From Thunnus maccoyii (taxonomy: Eukaryota > Chordata > Actinopteri > Scombriformes > Scombridae), in NCBI RefSeq assembly GCF_910596095.1, contig NC_056550.1, forward strand, positions 4,340,001 through 4,404,000: a DNA stretch of 64,000 nucleotides, given 5' to 3'. Shown in pieces: positions 1-44,541 of the stretch. The notes beneath the pieces were generated by a model. It saw only the letters and a program-made list of their open reading frames with translations. It was not told the origin of the DNA and did no database searches. The translations under genes were made by a program, and so were the position numbers. Position 1 is the stretch's first letter. The number at the start of each line of letters is the position of its first letter.

Positions 1-540
1 CAATGCAATGTTTATTACAAATAATATAATTAGTATTAGTATTATAGATGGTTTAAATTACATATGGTAAAGGTGGACCTCATAACCATTCTGCATATTT
101 AACCTAAAATAATGTGTTGTGTTTTATATGCTGATGATACAGTTTGTATGTAAAATGTTAGTTTTTAATGCTCGTAACTACAGCTGTCAAATAAATGTGG
201 TGCGGTAAAATTACAATATTTCCCTCTGAAATATATTGTAGTTGAAGTGTAAAGTATAAAATGGAAATACTCAGGTAAAGTACATGCACCTCAAAACTGT
301 GCCCAAATACAGCACTTACTAACAGGTTTATATATAGTATTTACAGGTAATGTGCTATACAGGTAAGTATGTAAGTATTTAAGTACATATACAGGTATGC
401 AATAATACAGGAATATGAGGTGTGATAGTACTACAGAGTGTAATAGGCTACTGAGATAAGGTAATGTTAGTGGCCAATATTCATGACAGTGTTACAGTAT
501 TATTAGTACAAAATACAAAGAGTGCTAGAAAGTTATTTTA
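1..540. other. AT-rich flank, no gene seen
   Basis: AT-rich DNA with many stops in all frames. It is probably an upstream intron or flank of rara: in mammals the alpha-1 promoter lies upstream of the alpha-2 exon, but no alpha-1 exon was recognised here. Confidence 0.4.
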
Positions 541-647
541 TTCGTTTATTTGTTTAGCCACATTGTGACAGTTGGCAGGAAACATGGAGGCACGCGCAGG
601 GACAGGTAGGTGGAGCTCGTGCGCAGCTGGTGTCACTCATCAAACCG

Positions 648-651
<4 letters not shown>

Positions 652-718
<67 letters not shown>
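652..718. repeat. (GA)n tract
   Basis: Nearly perfect GA dinucleotide run of about 65 bp inside the putative rara leader or promoter. Its length is likely variable. Confidence 0.95.
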
Positions 719-719
<1 letters not shown>

Positions 720-1519
720 CCGCCGGGTACAGACCGGAGGTTACCACAGGACACTGTTGCCTGTATCGCTGCTGGACCCTCAACAACTAGCAACAAGAGG
801 CGCACAAACCCCGACTGTCTCGGATTCTCCTCGACGTACCTCACCGCCGGCAATTTTACCTGATATTATTCTGATATTCTGCTACTTGGACACAGAGCGG
901 CAACTTCAGAGTCATATGACAGCGCGTATTCAGCATTAATGTGTCGGGACTGTATGTTTTTCTGTTGTGGACGCTTGGACTCTGTGAACCGGAGCGACCG
1001 GAGCAGCGCGTTTTCACCGACTGGACCCCTTTACTTTTCGGTGTGAGACACATTCATTTACGGCATGCACGGGTTTAACGACAAACACTGCTGGTTGTCA
1101 TATTAAGGAATAGACTGTCTACAAAATGTACTGTTCGCCTGGCTGGCTACAAGGAACAGCTAGCGATAGAAACAGTTTAGCTACTCTGTAAACGCAGAGG
1201 AAAGGCTGGTAACGATACCGACGTAAAACCTGTACAGAACAGAGGAGACGCCACATGTGTGTCGGAGTAGTAATGTAACGCCACACTGTTTCCTTTTTGT
1301 GGTTGTTCTCTTTTTACAATTTGTGCTACAAAGTAACGAGGGCTCGAACTCCTTCAGTACAACAGTTAAGTTTGTGGCACTTGTAGCATTGTGACTGAAA
1401 AAAAAGACGGCAAAGAAGACGACAACGTGTATTTTGTCATCTAAACTAGCTCCGTTCGTGCTAAACGACATAACGGAAGGCAAAGTTTGACAGCAAGCTG
1501 TGCTGCTCCAAGGGCTGAA

Positions 1520-1538
1520 AGGTCACAGCGACCGGTCA
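1520..1538 (+). promoter_or_regulatory. Candidate nuclear-receptor direct repeat (DR7)
   Basis: AGGTCA at 1520-1525 and CGGTCA at 1533-1538 lie in the same direction with a 7-base spacer, about 170 bp before the rara start codon. Mammalian RARA2 and RARB2 promoters are autoregulated through a DR5 element. No DR5 was found here and the DR7 spacing is not canonical, so this is a weak call. Confidence 0.25.
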
Positions 1539-1710
1539 TCCCTCGTTCTCTCTCCTCCTCCTCCTCCTCCTCCTCCTCTTCCCATCAGTCTGTTATGAAG
1601 ATGTGAACTCTTCCCTCCCTCCCCTTCCTCTTTCTCTCTTCGCCGTCCAGGACGCTTTGATCTTTTTTTTTCTCTGTTTGGTACAAAGAGATCAAACGCG
1701 CCTCCCGGGG

Positions 1711-18648
<16,938 letters not shown>

Positions 18649-20310
18649 AGCTCTCACTCACTCAGCACCTCTGCTCCACACAGCACCACCCGGTGGGCAC
18701 GATGTGGTACTGCAAGAAAACCATCCACACAGCAGACTGACAGAGAATGAAAGCAGAAAAAAACTGCACCTAAATAACAGATAATCTGGAGGACAAACAG
18801 AACAGTAGTGTGACTCATCTCTGGAGTCTGAATGTCTGAATCCATAAACTCTCTGGGTTGATTTTACTGGTAACATGTGGATGTCCACAACATCAATTAA
18901 ACCGTATGCATGCCAGGAGGAAGGCTAAATATCTTTATACAAGTGCTGCAGATAGGATGTGTGACGATGAATGAGAGCAGGTAGCTTAAACCGTGCTGCT
19001 CATTGTTGACATGTCATGGTTTTATACATTAAATGCAAAAAAACGTGATTTCACATTTTTTAAAAATCTTTTTATAATGCCTAAAAGGTTAATTATATGC
19101 AGAATCTGGCTTTATTTTTGTCAAACATAAAGTTATCAGTGACATTACCCCACTTTGTTTAGTTATTTTAGACAAATTTTGTTTGTTTGTGACAAAAACC
19201 CGCCGTATATGGACAGAAGAGTCCAGTGATATTTAGCTGTACCTACCTGTGTCTTACTGGTCAGAATCCCATTGACCTCTCAGTAACAAGACTAGAAAGC
19301 TCAGTCCGGGGGAGGTTTACAATCTGACCTGCAAAGTGTGTGAAGCGAAATGAAGGATCACGTTGACAGATTGAAGGTTGATGATTCCTCTTGTACATTT
19401 CTTCCCTTATGAAAAGTCATGTATAGTATGCTAAATCATTATGTGTAATATATTGTATATAAAAAAGGCTGTGAAATAAGTTGTTGGACTGAGACGGGCT
19501 GATAGAAGAAGTTATTTTCCTAAATGTACATGTGTATATACTGTATTTCCCTTTTGCAGCTGACCCTGTAAAGACTTCATCCCCAACCCCCCCTCCCCCC
19601 CCACACACACACACACACACCGCCTTCTCCTTTCTTTCCCCTCACAGACACATCAGGGAAAAATAATAATCCTTCACTCCATTTTCATTACCTGGAATCA
19701 ATCACAGAAATGTAAACGTTAATTGGAGATTTTTTTATAGCTTAAAGTAAATGTATTTCTCTGTGTATCACTTTGTAAGAATAGATGTAGTTGAGTCATT
19801 TTGAGATGCAGCTCCAGCAACTCAAACAACCTCAACAAACTGTGAAACATAGCAAATTATTCATTTCAAAGTAATGCATTGTCTGCCTATTGGTGGACAA
19901 TTTCAACCAAAGCAAACTGTGATTCCAGGAGTGCAAACACCCCTCACTGGGTGTTCTCATCTGGTAACAACCCCCCACCCCCCATATGTGTCACTAGAGC
20001 CTGCAGATTTACTCTATGGTTTAATGAAGATAATGTGGAAATCTCTTGAGCTTCATCAGTGACGACAGCTGCTGCCAAAACGTGTCTCAAAATGTTCAAG
20101 CTGTATTTTGTTTTTACAGTCTACACCACTTACTGTCATAGTCTGTTTACACAGTGCCACTGCCTCACTACAACATCTCTACTGTCAGGTACAATCTTGC
20201 AACTCCAATTTCAGTGTTGTCTTCTTTAATGTATGGCAAGGTTTAAACTCATTGGAAAGTATAAAAAAAAATACAGGGAATTCAATAAAGAAGTATGATT
20301 TTCTTCTTAT
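18649..20310 (+). other. rara: Probable rara 3' UTR
   Basis: Non-coding sequence after the stop, up to the first well-formed poly(A) signal. It holds a short C-rich and CA stretch (about 19585-19620). The extent is inferred. Confidence 0.55.
20284..20289 (+). terminator. rara: Poly(A) signal AATAAA, likely rara 3' end
   Basis: AATAAA followed about 30 nt later by a GT-rich stretch (GTGTGTGTTCTTTGGTGTT), the usual cleavage-site layout. A second AATAAA at 21867-21872 could give a longer 3' end. Confidence 0.55.
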
Positions 20311-22800
20311 ATCCTAAAATGTGTGTGTTCTTTGGTGTTCCCTGTGAAATGCTGTATCTATTTTGATATTTACACGTTACCTTATATCAGAATACCCAGG
20401 AATATGTACTACTGATCCAAAATCTGCAGTCCAACACGTTTCTTTTTTTTGTGCATGCATGTAGAAAAGTACAAAACAAACAGAAATGAAAAACTGTCAG
20501 TCATTGGAAGAAGCTGCTAATTATAATGACATGAATGCCCGAGCAGATAAAAGGGAAAGCAATACAAGGTCAGTCCATTTTGTAAATACATTAGTCATCA
20601 ACTTTATAAACTGATATTAAAGGATAATGCTGGCGATTTCTTTAATATTATCATATTCCTCTGTGCCATAGAGCTCCACTGTCTGAGGAAACAAAGAGGG
20701 AATTTGATAAAAAGACTGTAAATGTGTCAGATATCCACTTGATATGACTAACTCAGACTGCTGAAGCCTCATATTCTACATTAAATCATGTTTCCAAGTT
20801 ACTTTTGGAACTGTCAAATTGAAAGTAAAATTGCATAATCTGTTCAACAAGTTCTACAAAACTAAACCTCTTCAAAAATATGTAATACTAAGCTTCATGA
20901 CAAACTGTGCCACTGAAAATTTGATTTGTCATCTCCATAGGAGCAAGCTCAAGCAGTAACACTACATAGTCAGCAATGCACTGCACAAACGTCTAAAATA
21001 AAACATTCAGCATGTGGTAAACGCTAAACTCAAGGCTGGTAACACATTCTCTATACTGTGTGTATGTGTGTGTGTGAGTGTATTCACTGAAGTGAGAGCG
21101 AGAATGAGAGGTCTGTTTATAAGAAAGGAGAAGTTATACACCCCGCATATGTCTGTCAAAGGTCTTGTTCTTCACACCTATCGGCTCAATATTTCAACAC
21201 TTCACCGCCTAAATTAAAGATCAGAACATCTATTGCGCTCCAAAACGTCTGTAATGTGATGCTGTGTTATGTATGATTATACAAATAATTACAGGCGTGT
21301 TAAGACGATGTAGTGTTGAGAAAATGGAACGTCTTGGCGTTGTACTGTGCCTTGTTGATTAGTTAGTGGGCCTCATTAGTTTCTTGCACAGTTTGTATTA
21401 CAGTGCTGACATGTTTTCAAGTAACAAATTTTGGTTTATATGGTAAGTTGTATTCATTTCTTGCTTGCAAATGCCCTACATATGGTGAGAGTGACCTTAG
21501 TTTTTATAGTTAGCAGCACATCTTGTGTTTGTGTATGGTATATTTGTGTGTGTGTGTGCATACATTGTGTGTCTATGTATATGTCCAGACTGATTATAAA
21601 ATGTAAACATGTTACAAAACCAATTATGGACATTAAATGCATTATAGCATTACCTAGTTCATTCATTAGCTCTTATTTCAAACACAGAGTGACTGGACTG
21701 AATATTTGTTTAAAACTAGATGGAGCATTTTGTTCTGTTGTCCATTAAATTTGAAGTTGCTCCTTTTACTTATTTTAAAGTGTGCACAGATGGCTTTTTG
21801 TGAGTTTTGATAGCCAGTCACTGCAACTGCTGTTTCCCTTGTGTTATGACTAAATGTCTACTGAAAAATAAAATGATTGCTTCAATGTCACTGTTGTGGG
21901 AATAGTGTTAGTTTACAAACTGCCTGACTGAGCTGACCTAATGGAAAGCTTGCTGACTAATGAAATGCTCCTTTAGAATGATAAAGCTGGCAGTACAGGT
22001 AATGTTTTAGAATTACCAAAAGAGCAACGTCCAACTCAACCTGATAACATTAAATTGAGCGGGACAAGGGTTTCAGGTTGAGTGAGACAGAGCTTCTAAG
22101 AAAAAAACAACTCACAGCAAAAATAAAGTTATTAAAATATTTGAAAATATAATTATTTGATAATTAATAGTTATTGATGGGATTGTAAAATCTATAAATA
22201 TGAACAAATATACATCAAAATTGCAGTGGTAGCTCATCAAAATTACATGGATTAGCCTGCAGGAGATGCATACTTAAAGAGACAGAAAAAGGGAGAAGAC
22301 ATCTAATAAAGGAGAGCAGAGAAGCAGCAGAAAAAGAAAATGATTGAACCAATAGAGAGAAAACAGAATAAGAGAAGCCACAGAGGAGAACAGTAACAGG
22401 AGCAGCGGGAGGAAGGGCCGTGTCTAAATGGATGTGTGGATTCTATTTCAAATAAACCAAATGATATTAATACAAATTTAGGTTTTTTTCCTCACATGCA
22501 TGATGAGCTTCATGTATAAAATACTGTCATACTTTGCCAACAGTAGTGTCTCATTCAACCTGAAAGTTATACTTCAACAAAAGAGGGATGCATATGGGGT
22601 GTGTTTGGCTATAATTTTAGATCATTTCTAAAGTTTGATTTCTCTGCAAGCATGTAGTCAAGTATTTGAAGTAATAATAATAGTAATTATTATTATCATT
22701 TATTTAAGCACTTATTGTTATTGCAAGATTTATTGATTGCAGCACAAACTCTCATTCAAAGATTTCAGCGCTAAGCCTCAGATCTCCACTGACCCTAGAA
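20311..22800. other. Intergenic, no gene seen
   Basis: AT-rich spacer between rara and the receptor gene. It contains short TG tracts (near 21057 and 21545). No family-like ORF or splice-flanked exon was recognised on either strand. Confidence 0.6.
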
Positions 22801-22810
22801 CCACCCCTGC

Positions 22811-22817
22811 TATAAAT
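22811..22817 (+). promoter_or_regulatory. Candidate TATA box of the SRCR-Ig receptor gene
   Basis: TATAAAT lies 139 bp before the first ATG of the signal-peptide exon, which would put transcription start near 22840. Placement is from motif and distance only. Confidence 0.4.
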
Positions 22818-22949
22818 TCCTCATCATTTGTCTAAGTGTAAAGTGAGAAAACTTGTGCCACTGAAAACAGAAGCAGAAAACCAGCAAGCCACACTGCAGC
22901 ATTGCCTCTTTGTGGCTACACCAACCCTCCTGAGCCTGGACGCTTCTCT

Positions 22950-38002
<15,053 letters not shown>

Positions 38003-39011
38003 CTTTCTACTGCTGAACAGTATCACAGGACAATTAAATTAAAGTATTATACTATACTATATTATGATGGTTAGTGTGTAGTACATACTGTTTAGAAATA
38101 GGATGTAGTGTGGATTTGGGACATGCTGATATATCATAGAGACATGCTGCCAGTGGATTGTTTTACCTGCTAGATAGATCGTTCTTGTCAAACCTATCCC
38201 CTCAGGTATTTTTGTAAATGCACCAAACATTGTCAGCATGTAAAAAAATGCATATTGTGTACGCTATCTGCCCAGCAACAAATGGCCAACAAAGTTAACA
38301 ACTAGCTAAATTGGAGCATTTAGCAGCTAAAATAATGGATATTTTTCTCAGAATTTGGCGAAAACCTAAAACAGAGCTAAAAGGAATGAATTTTGGACTT
38401 ATTCATCAGGTGAATAAGACTCCAAATGAATGTTGTGCCATGTGGGCTGGATGTGTAAATAGGCAACTGCTATAGCAAATAAATTCACCATATCAACTTA
38501 AATTGTGATGGCTTGTTTCTACTGCCCCTGGTGCTCTAAAAATCAATCATTGCAAGTTTTAAAATCAGTTATTGCAAGTTGTCTTCATTTTGTTTTTATT
38601 TATGTTTGCCATTTAATTAAAATCTATTGAGCACAACAGTTGAAAACATTACAAGATGTGATGTGATACAAAAAAGATCTGAATCACAAAATCAGAAATC
38701 AGAAATTTTGAAGTAAAATTTCACATTTCACAGAAAACCCTGTAGGGCCTGTGTACTTGCTGAGTATATTATAATGTATATCACCACTTCACAGACCAGG
38801 ATGGAGCTGATAGGACTGTGATTTTACTGTTTCCCTCTGCTTCCACTCATTAAGTTAAACTATGCTAACTAACTCAGGCTCCAGCACCATAGTTCATGTT
38901 CAAACATGAAAATGGTATCTACCACACCACCTAACTCTCAGTAAGTTTCAGAGGGACATATTTTGACAACTTTTGGATAAATTGCCAAGAAATTTTAAAT
39001 TACATTTTAAA
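38003..39011 (+). other. Receptor 3' UTR and spacer
   Basis: No ORF of note. AATAAA at 38478-38483 is a plausible poly(A) signal for the receptor transcript. Confidence 0.5.
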
Positions 39012-41973
39012 TTAAAGCTGCAAGCAGCATTGAACAGGCCCTCGTCCCTTTGCGCTCGTCGGGTCGCAGCGCACTCGAAGGGCTTCTGTAACGGGCATGT
39101 AGATGTCTTGTTTTCAGACAGTGCAAGACGGAGATAAAACATCACTTCCTTTGTCCACTATTTTGCCCGCTGCTGGGGCTGCTTTGCTGCAATTTCGTAG
39201 GGGGCCCTATTAAGCCAGTTTGCATTACTGACTTAATATTGTCATGAGGACGTGTTTAGGCCAGGACTCTTATCAAACATGCAAAGTTTGGGGCAGACTG
39301 GAGCATTTGCACTAAAGTTATAGCAATTTCCTCTGTCATGGTGAAACATCAAAACTCAACGCCACGCCATGCCACACGTTTCAACGATAGCTAAATTATA
39401 GCATATTAGGCACATTACTGCCACCCTCCGCTTCGGACTGTAGACCAAATATTGAATCCTACACATCAATCCTGTCTGTCAAATAAACTCTAAAAAACTA
39501 AACTAAAAAATTAAAGCTGCAAGCAGCGTTGGTCGGGACCTCGCGCTCTGGCCCATCGGGATCAGATCATTTTTCTTTATAAAAATGAGAGATATTTCTT
39601 ACAAGTTTGGTGTGCCTTTATTTTGAAAGTTTGATTGAAAGGATGAGAATTTTCTGCAGGGTGAGACATGTCTGTCTTGCTCACACCTGTGTCATCAAAA
39701 TCATGCAAGTTTTGGGTCCATTCACTTGAATTTCAATTAGTAAATTGAAAACTCTTGATGGGTTTGTGTGTAACACAAATTATTTTCCTAATTTTCATCG
39801 TCTATTTTTAGAAAAGGAAAGACTTTTAACGCACATGACCTGGTCAAAGTTTGATTGACATGTGTACTGTCAGGTGTGGAGAGACAATAAGTAACTGCAG
39901 CTGGACACAGAAAAATACTCATATATTTGAATGGAAAGTGTGAGCAAACCCACACCTTTTTGAACATTTACTGCTTCCACATAGTTTTAGATACAAACTT
40001 CATTTGAACTTTAAATGAGTCATGAGACTTTGACCTACAAATCTTGAATTTACATGCGTTTTCTATCCTCTACTGTGCGGGGTATGGCACAGTCCAAGGG
40101 CTTCTGTCACAAGCATGCAGATGTTGTCAGACCTGGGCTGACAGGTCTGACTTTACAAACATCTAAAGTTTGGTGAAGATTGGAGCATGTACAATAAACT
40201 TATAGCAACTTCCTGTGTCATAGCAAAACATCAAAACTCAACGGTGTGAGGATGAGAATTTTCTGCAGGGTGAGACATGTCTGTCTTGCTCACACCTGTG
40301 TCATCAAAATTATGCAAGTTTTGGGCCCTTTCACTGTAATAAGTTAATTAATAATTTGAAAACTTTTGATGAGTTTGTGTGTAAAACAAATTAATTTCCT
40401 AATTTTCATTAAGTTTATTTTTAGTAAAGTAAAGACTTTTGACCCACATGACCTGGTCAAAGTTTGATTGAAATGTGTACTGTCAGGTGTGTAGAGACAA
40501 TAAGTAACTGCAGCTGGATACAGAAAAGTACTAATATTTTTGAATGGAGAGTGTGAGCGAACCGCTAGGTGCTTGGGCCCTAATAAAGGAAAAACCACAG
40601 TACAGAGCTACAAATTTTAGTTTTGATTTTATTTTTCTGCAGCACTTTATCACTAAACTGTCACTCAACCCCCACACCCATTCCCCCCTCCTATTCTCTT
40701 TCTCTCCCTCTCAGTTGGAGAGGAGAATGTCACTCTTCTTGTGAAATATCCTCATAAATCCCATGATTTTGGCCAAATCCTACATTAAAAACCACATTTT
40801 TTTGTAGGAAATTTCGTCGCGAATCCATTGATACAGGTTTCAAAGTGGTCAGGCTTATAGTTAAGACATCAGAACCATTTGTTTGGCACAAAGTCCATTC
40901 CTAGAGATTGCCTCCCCATTGGTTTACATTGTAAGGTGCGATGTGGCACTCCAACTTTCAGGGCTTACAATATGTAAACGTGTCAGCGTATAATTTGTAG
41001 GTCTTGATGAGACAAATAATTGAGTTTTGGTTCAATCTCTCTATGACATTCCTACGGGCCGTGGCAGCCATATTAGATACATAGGTGGCACTATAGAGCA
41101 CATTTTGGCACTTTGGGGGGATAATTTTTACATTTTGTCAAATTTATCAAAGGATTTGGCCAAAGTCATGGGATTTATGAGGATATTTCACAAGAAGAGT
41201 GGCATTCTCCTCTCCAACTGAGAGGGGGAGAAAGAGAATAGGAGGGCATGCAAACCTTTTTATGGGTAGTGAAACAGGACATACAACTGTTTCACGCTGT
41301 TACTTTTGAGGAGGATTATATGCTTCATCTTATGCACAATGTTACACAGTACCTCCACCCAACACAGCAATGACTGCCAAGACAAGGAAGGGAGCCATCT
41401 TCCCCAGAAACTGATACATCACACTGCCAAATGGAGCACCCACTTCAGGGTGATAAGAAATTTCAATCAAACTTTGACCAGGTCATGTGGGTCAAAAGTC
41501 TTTACTTTTCTAAAAATAGACTTGATGAAAATTAGGAAATTAATTAGTTTTACAGACAAACTCATCAAGAGTTTTCAATTTACTAAATGAAATTGAAGTG
41601 AAAGGGCTCAAAACTTGCATAATTTTGATGACACAGGTGTGAGTAAGGCAGACATGTCTCACCCTGCAGAAAATTCCTCACACTGTTGAGATTTGATGTT
41701 TTGCCATGACCAAGGAAGTTGCTATAAGTTTACTGTGTACATGACAGTATTCCATCAGTGATGCAAACTGGCTGAATAGTGCCCCCTACGAAATTTCAGC
41801 AAAGCAGCCCTAGCAGCAGGCAAAATAGTGGACAAAGGAAGTGATGTTTATCTCCGTCTTGCACTGTCTGAAAACAGCCCGGGACTGAAGACATCTACAT
41901 GCCCCTTCAACTGCGCCGCGGCCCGACGTGCGCAGAGGTGCGAAGGCCCGTTCAACGCTGCTTGCAGCTTTAA
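39012..41973. mobile_element. 3-kb inverted-repeat element with TTAA ends
   Basis: Left end TTAAAGCTGCAAGCAGC (39012-39028); right end is its exact reverse complement (41957-41973), so both ends carry TTAA. A nested second left end sits at about 39510. Much of the right arm is the inverse of the left: the CCTATTCTCTTTCTC and AGTTGGAGAGGAGAATG region at 40689-40781 pairs with about 41150-41245. No intact transposase was found. TTAA at both ends suggests a piggyBac-type target site (inference). Confidence 0.8.
41247..41461 (-). pseudogene. Captured copy of transporter exon 7 inside the inverted-repeat element
   Basis: Reverse complement of 45979-46193 with 3 mismatches in 215 bp. It includes all 90 nt of transporter exon 7, both splice sites, intron 7 and 9 nt of exon 8. 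It sits in the right arm where the left arm has about 210 bp of its own sequence (40475-40685). It encodes GAPFGSV, where the resident exon has GALFGSV. Confidence 0.92.
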
Positions 41974-42084
41974 TTTGAACTATTGTTGCTGTGCTTCACT
42001 GTGATTGGCTCAGCTGTTTCAGAGCTATGAGACCAGGCTTGCTGAAAGTGTATTTATTAATCACCACATTAAAAGTCAAGCTTG

Positions 42085-42292
42085 ACGCTGTATCCAAATC
42101 ACTGCCTCATTCACTCATTATATAATAGACACTCAATAGTTTACTCACTAGTGTGCAGTAAATTGAGATTTCCGCACTATATAGTAGATACATTTACACA
42201 CCTGGATTTCAAACACTCCAAAACAATGGCAGAGAGTAAATACGGTGCACTATATAGTAAATGTGGAGTGATTTCAGACTCAGCCTTAGTGT
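42085..42292. mobile_element. Small MITE before the transporter gene
   Basis: Starts near CTGTATCCAAATCACTGCC and ends GTGATTTCAGACTCAGCC, an imperfect inverted pair, with internal ACTATATAGTA words. A related fragment lies near 8088-8290. Confidence 0.45.
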
Positions 42293-42443
42293 CAATGTTA
42301 TTTTTTATGATGTACGACAGGATAAGGTGTTGCCCTTTGTAAATCTTCCTGCTTTGCTGGTACTGTAGACTGATGCACTTCACACAGTCCAAGCTCGTCA
42401 CACCTTGCAAGCTGCCACTCCACTCTCACTAAAAACTGAAAAT

Positions 42444-42447
42444 ATGG
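42444..42447 (+). CDS. Transporter exon 1 (start codon, 4 nt coding)
   Basis: ATG G followed by donor GTAAGT. Joined to exon 2 it gives MGLLTWLRQEAQLKKM, a plausible VMAT N-terminus. The short match makes it tentative. Confidence 0.4.
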
Positions 42448-42660
42448 GTAAGTTGAATCAGAATATTCTCTGGTTTTGCTTTCTTGGTTATACTATTCAG
42501 ATTGTTGTCTGCTAAAGTGAATACATGTATTCTACATACAAAAATCTGAAAATGTCTAGATGAAATTGCTGTGGGATACATATTCTGTACTGTATACTTT
42601 GTCTTTGTATTTACATAAATATTTGGGTGTTGAGGAAAAATTACAGATAGATAGATAGAT

Positions 42661-42705
42661 AAATATAAATATAAATATAAATATAAATATAAATATAAAT
42701 ATAAA
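42661..42705. repeat. (AAATAT)n tract
   Basis: Hexamer repeat in transporter intron 1, preceded by a short GATA run. Confidence 0.9.
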
Positions 42706-42832
42706 ACAAACGATTAGACAAAGTGAGTCAGCATGCATGTTATTACAAATGGATTTGTTAAATTCATATTGACATAAAGAAGTCATTACACAGAGCCTTT
42801 CTCTCTGCTTTCTCTTCTGCTATGTAATCTAG

Positions 42833-42934
42833 GCTTATTGACCTGGCTGAGACAGGAGGCACAGCTGAAGAAGATGGTCCTGGTTATTGTGTTTATTGCC
42901 TTGTTCCTGGATAATATGCTACTGTCTGTAGTTG
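42833..42934 (+). CDS. Transporter exon 2 (first membrane helix)
   Basis: 102 nt, phase 1-1. Encodes MVLVIVFIALFLDNMLLSVV, helix 1, with the conserved Asp. Confidence 0.85.
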
Positions 42935-42946
42935 GTGAGGGATATA

Positions 42947-42948
42947 TG

Positions 42949-43007
<59 letters not shown>

Positions 43008-43010
43008 ACA
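42947..43010. repeat. (CA)n tract
   Basis: Microsatellite just after transporter exon 2. Confidence 0.95.
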
Positions 43011-43286
43011 AATATATACATATAGACAGGTGACAAATGAAAGGAAAAACTGGTACAGGTCTGAATGCTTGATCCCTACAGTGAGGGGATTCGCTGTTAT
43101 GTTTTGGGGGGCATTTTCTGGAGGACACTCTGGAGGACTTTTTGGAAAATGTCTGTTTTCGGGGGAGAAAAAGGCTGTTTTAGTTTGGACAGATGGCAAA
43201 AATGGAGAGAAAAAAGGCATCTATGAATTCAGCCGGCTTAGTGTGGACATGGTCTAAGATTTTATCTTGCTTTATTTTGTTGACAG

Positions 43287-43586
43287 TGCCAATCCTCCCC
43301 AGTTACCTGTACACAATTGATCAGGCCTCCACCACCACTTCTGGGAACAGTACTGACTCACCAGTCATTAACCAATCAGTGATTTTGGGCTCCACATTTG
43401 TACCTCTACACCAGAACCCAGCTGTCTCCAGTTATTCATCCACCATGGCCCAGGTATCCCCCTTTCAAACTGCTCTGAAACAGGTGATCAGCTGGACAAA
43501 GAAAACGTTAAATTAGGAGTGTTGTTGGCCACAAAGTCTACCATACAGCTCATCATTAACCCCATAATTGGGACACTTACCAACAG
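43287..43586 (+). CDS. Transporter exon 3 (luminal loop and helix 2), frameshifted
   Basis: Starts VPILPSYLYTID, then a Ser/Thr-rich loop with NST and NQS glycosylation sites. After the C run at 43458-43462 the homologous reading moves to another frame: NCSETGDQLDKENVKLGVLL, then helix 2 TIQLIINPIIG. One missing base explains both the frame and the phase. Confidence 0.8.
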
Positions 43587-43666
43587 GTGAGTGACAAGCT
43601 CAAAAACAAGCTCAAAAACACACACTCAATTTTCCCTACCTACAGTATATGTTGTATATTGTACAG

Positions 43667-43729
43667 GTTTGGATACCACATCCCCATGTGCGCTGGTTTC
43701 TGTATAATCATCTTGGCAACTACCTCTAA
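43667..43729 (+). CDS. Transporter exon 4
   Basis: Encodes FGYHIPMCAGFCIIILATTS. The only good donor (AA|GTAAGT) leaves two bases over, but exon 5 needs one, so joining gives a quick stop. Confidence 0.7.
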   Translation, partial: VWIPHPHVRWFLYNHLGNYL

Positions 43730-44222
43730 GTAAGTATCACATTAGGCTGCATTCAGACAGACAATAGCTATGCATGAAATAAACACAGCCCCTCATTCAT
43801 TTGTATCAGTCCACTCCATTTTCACAGCAAGGGTGCCAACAGAGTTGGCTCGGAAAAAAGTTGAACCAAGCAAACTTTTTAGATTTAAGCAATATCTCAC
43901 GACTGGCCACCGACTGCTGGACAGCTCTCAACAAAAAGCTACATCACAACTTTTATTAAAAATTAACCAGTTAGTTACCAGTTAATGGGTGTCAGTCTAT
44001 CAAAAGCAAAATTAACCAAAACTGACATCCCTAATGCCAATGTATCATTGTTTACGATGGTGCACTGAACATCTCTGTCATTCATTTTTTTGAATGGATG
44101 AAAAAAAATGTAATTATTTTCAAACTGTCAAGTTATTTTAACCACATTTCTTCCACAAGGACAAGCAGTTATTCCTTCATGTATTATAAAATTAAATATC
44201 CATGTCTTTGTTTTTTTGGAAG

Positions 44223-44306
44223 TGTTTGCCTTTTCATCTAGCTATGTCTTACTGCTGCTGGCCAGGTCAGTGCAAGGTGTAGGTGGATCTTGCTTATCTG
44301 TGGCAG
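44223..44306 (+). CDS. Transporter exon 5
   Basis: 84 nt. Encodes FAFSSSYVLLLLARSVQGVG and then GSCLSVAG. Acceptor GGAAG follows a T run; donor GTGAGA. Confidence 0.8.
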
Positions 44307-44541
44307 GTGAGATACATTTACTTTTTCAATATTTGACATTACTGACTGGAATCCACTTGAAACAACAGATAATTAATTAACTGAAAAAATAGTTTTGTGT
44401 TTGACAAGTTCAGATAGATTTGAAAATTGACCATTAATATTGACCTTTTTTTTAAATGTAATCAGTGTGCTGTAACATAATTTCATTTTCACCCATTATT
44501 TTTATTTTTGTTGTTGTTATTTCATTACCTCTGTTTTGCAG

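Larger units (their letters stand above)
541..1710 (+). promoter_or_regulatory. rara: Putative rara alpha-2 promoter and 5' leader
   Basis: Base composition changes here to a GC- and CpG-richer stretch that runs into the alpha-2 start codon at 1711. It holds a (GA)n tract (about 652-718), pyrimidine-rich runs (1545-1640) and a minimal upstream ORF (ATG 1595, stop 1604-1606). The transcription start cannot be placed from sequence alone. An internal promoter before the alpha-2 exon is known for vertebrate RARA; assigning it here is inference. Confidence 0.45.

Noticed and set aside
1603..1710. N-terminal extension of rara upstream of ATG 1711
   Set aside because: The extension begins at a non-ATG codon and encodes a pyrimidine-rich leader with no family similarity. 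MYESV at 1711 matches the known alpha-2 start.
42786..43260. Frames across the CA tract beside transporter exon 2
   Set aside because: They read through the donor into microsatellite and intron. Homology ends exactly at 42934.
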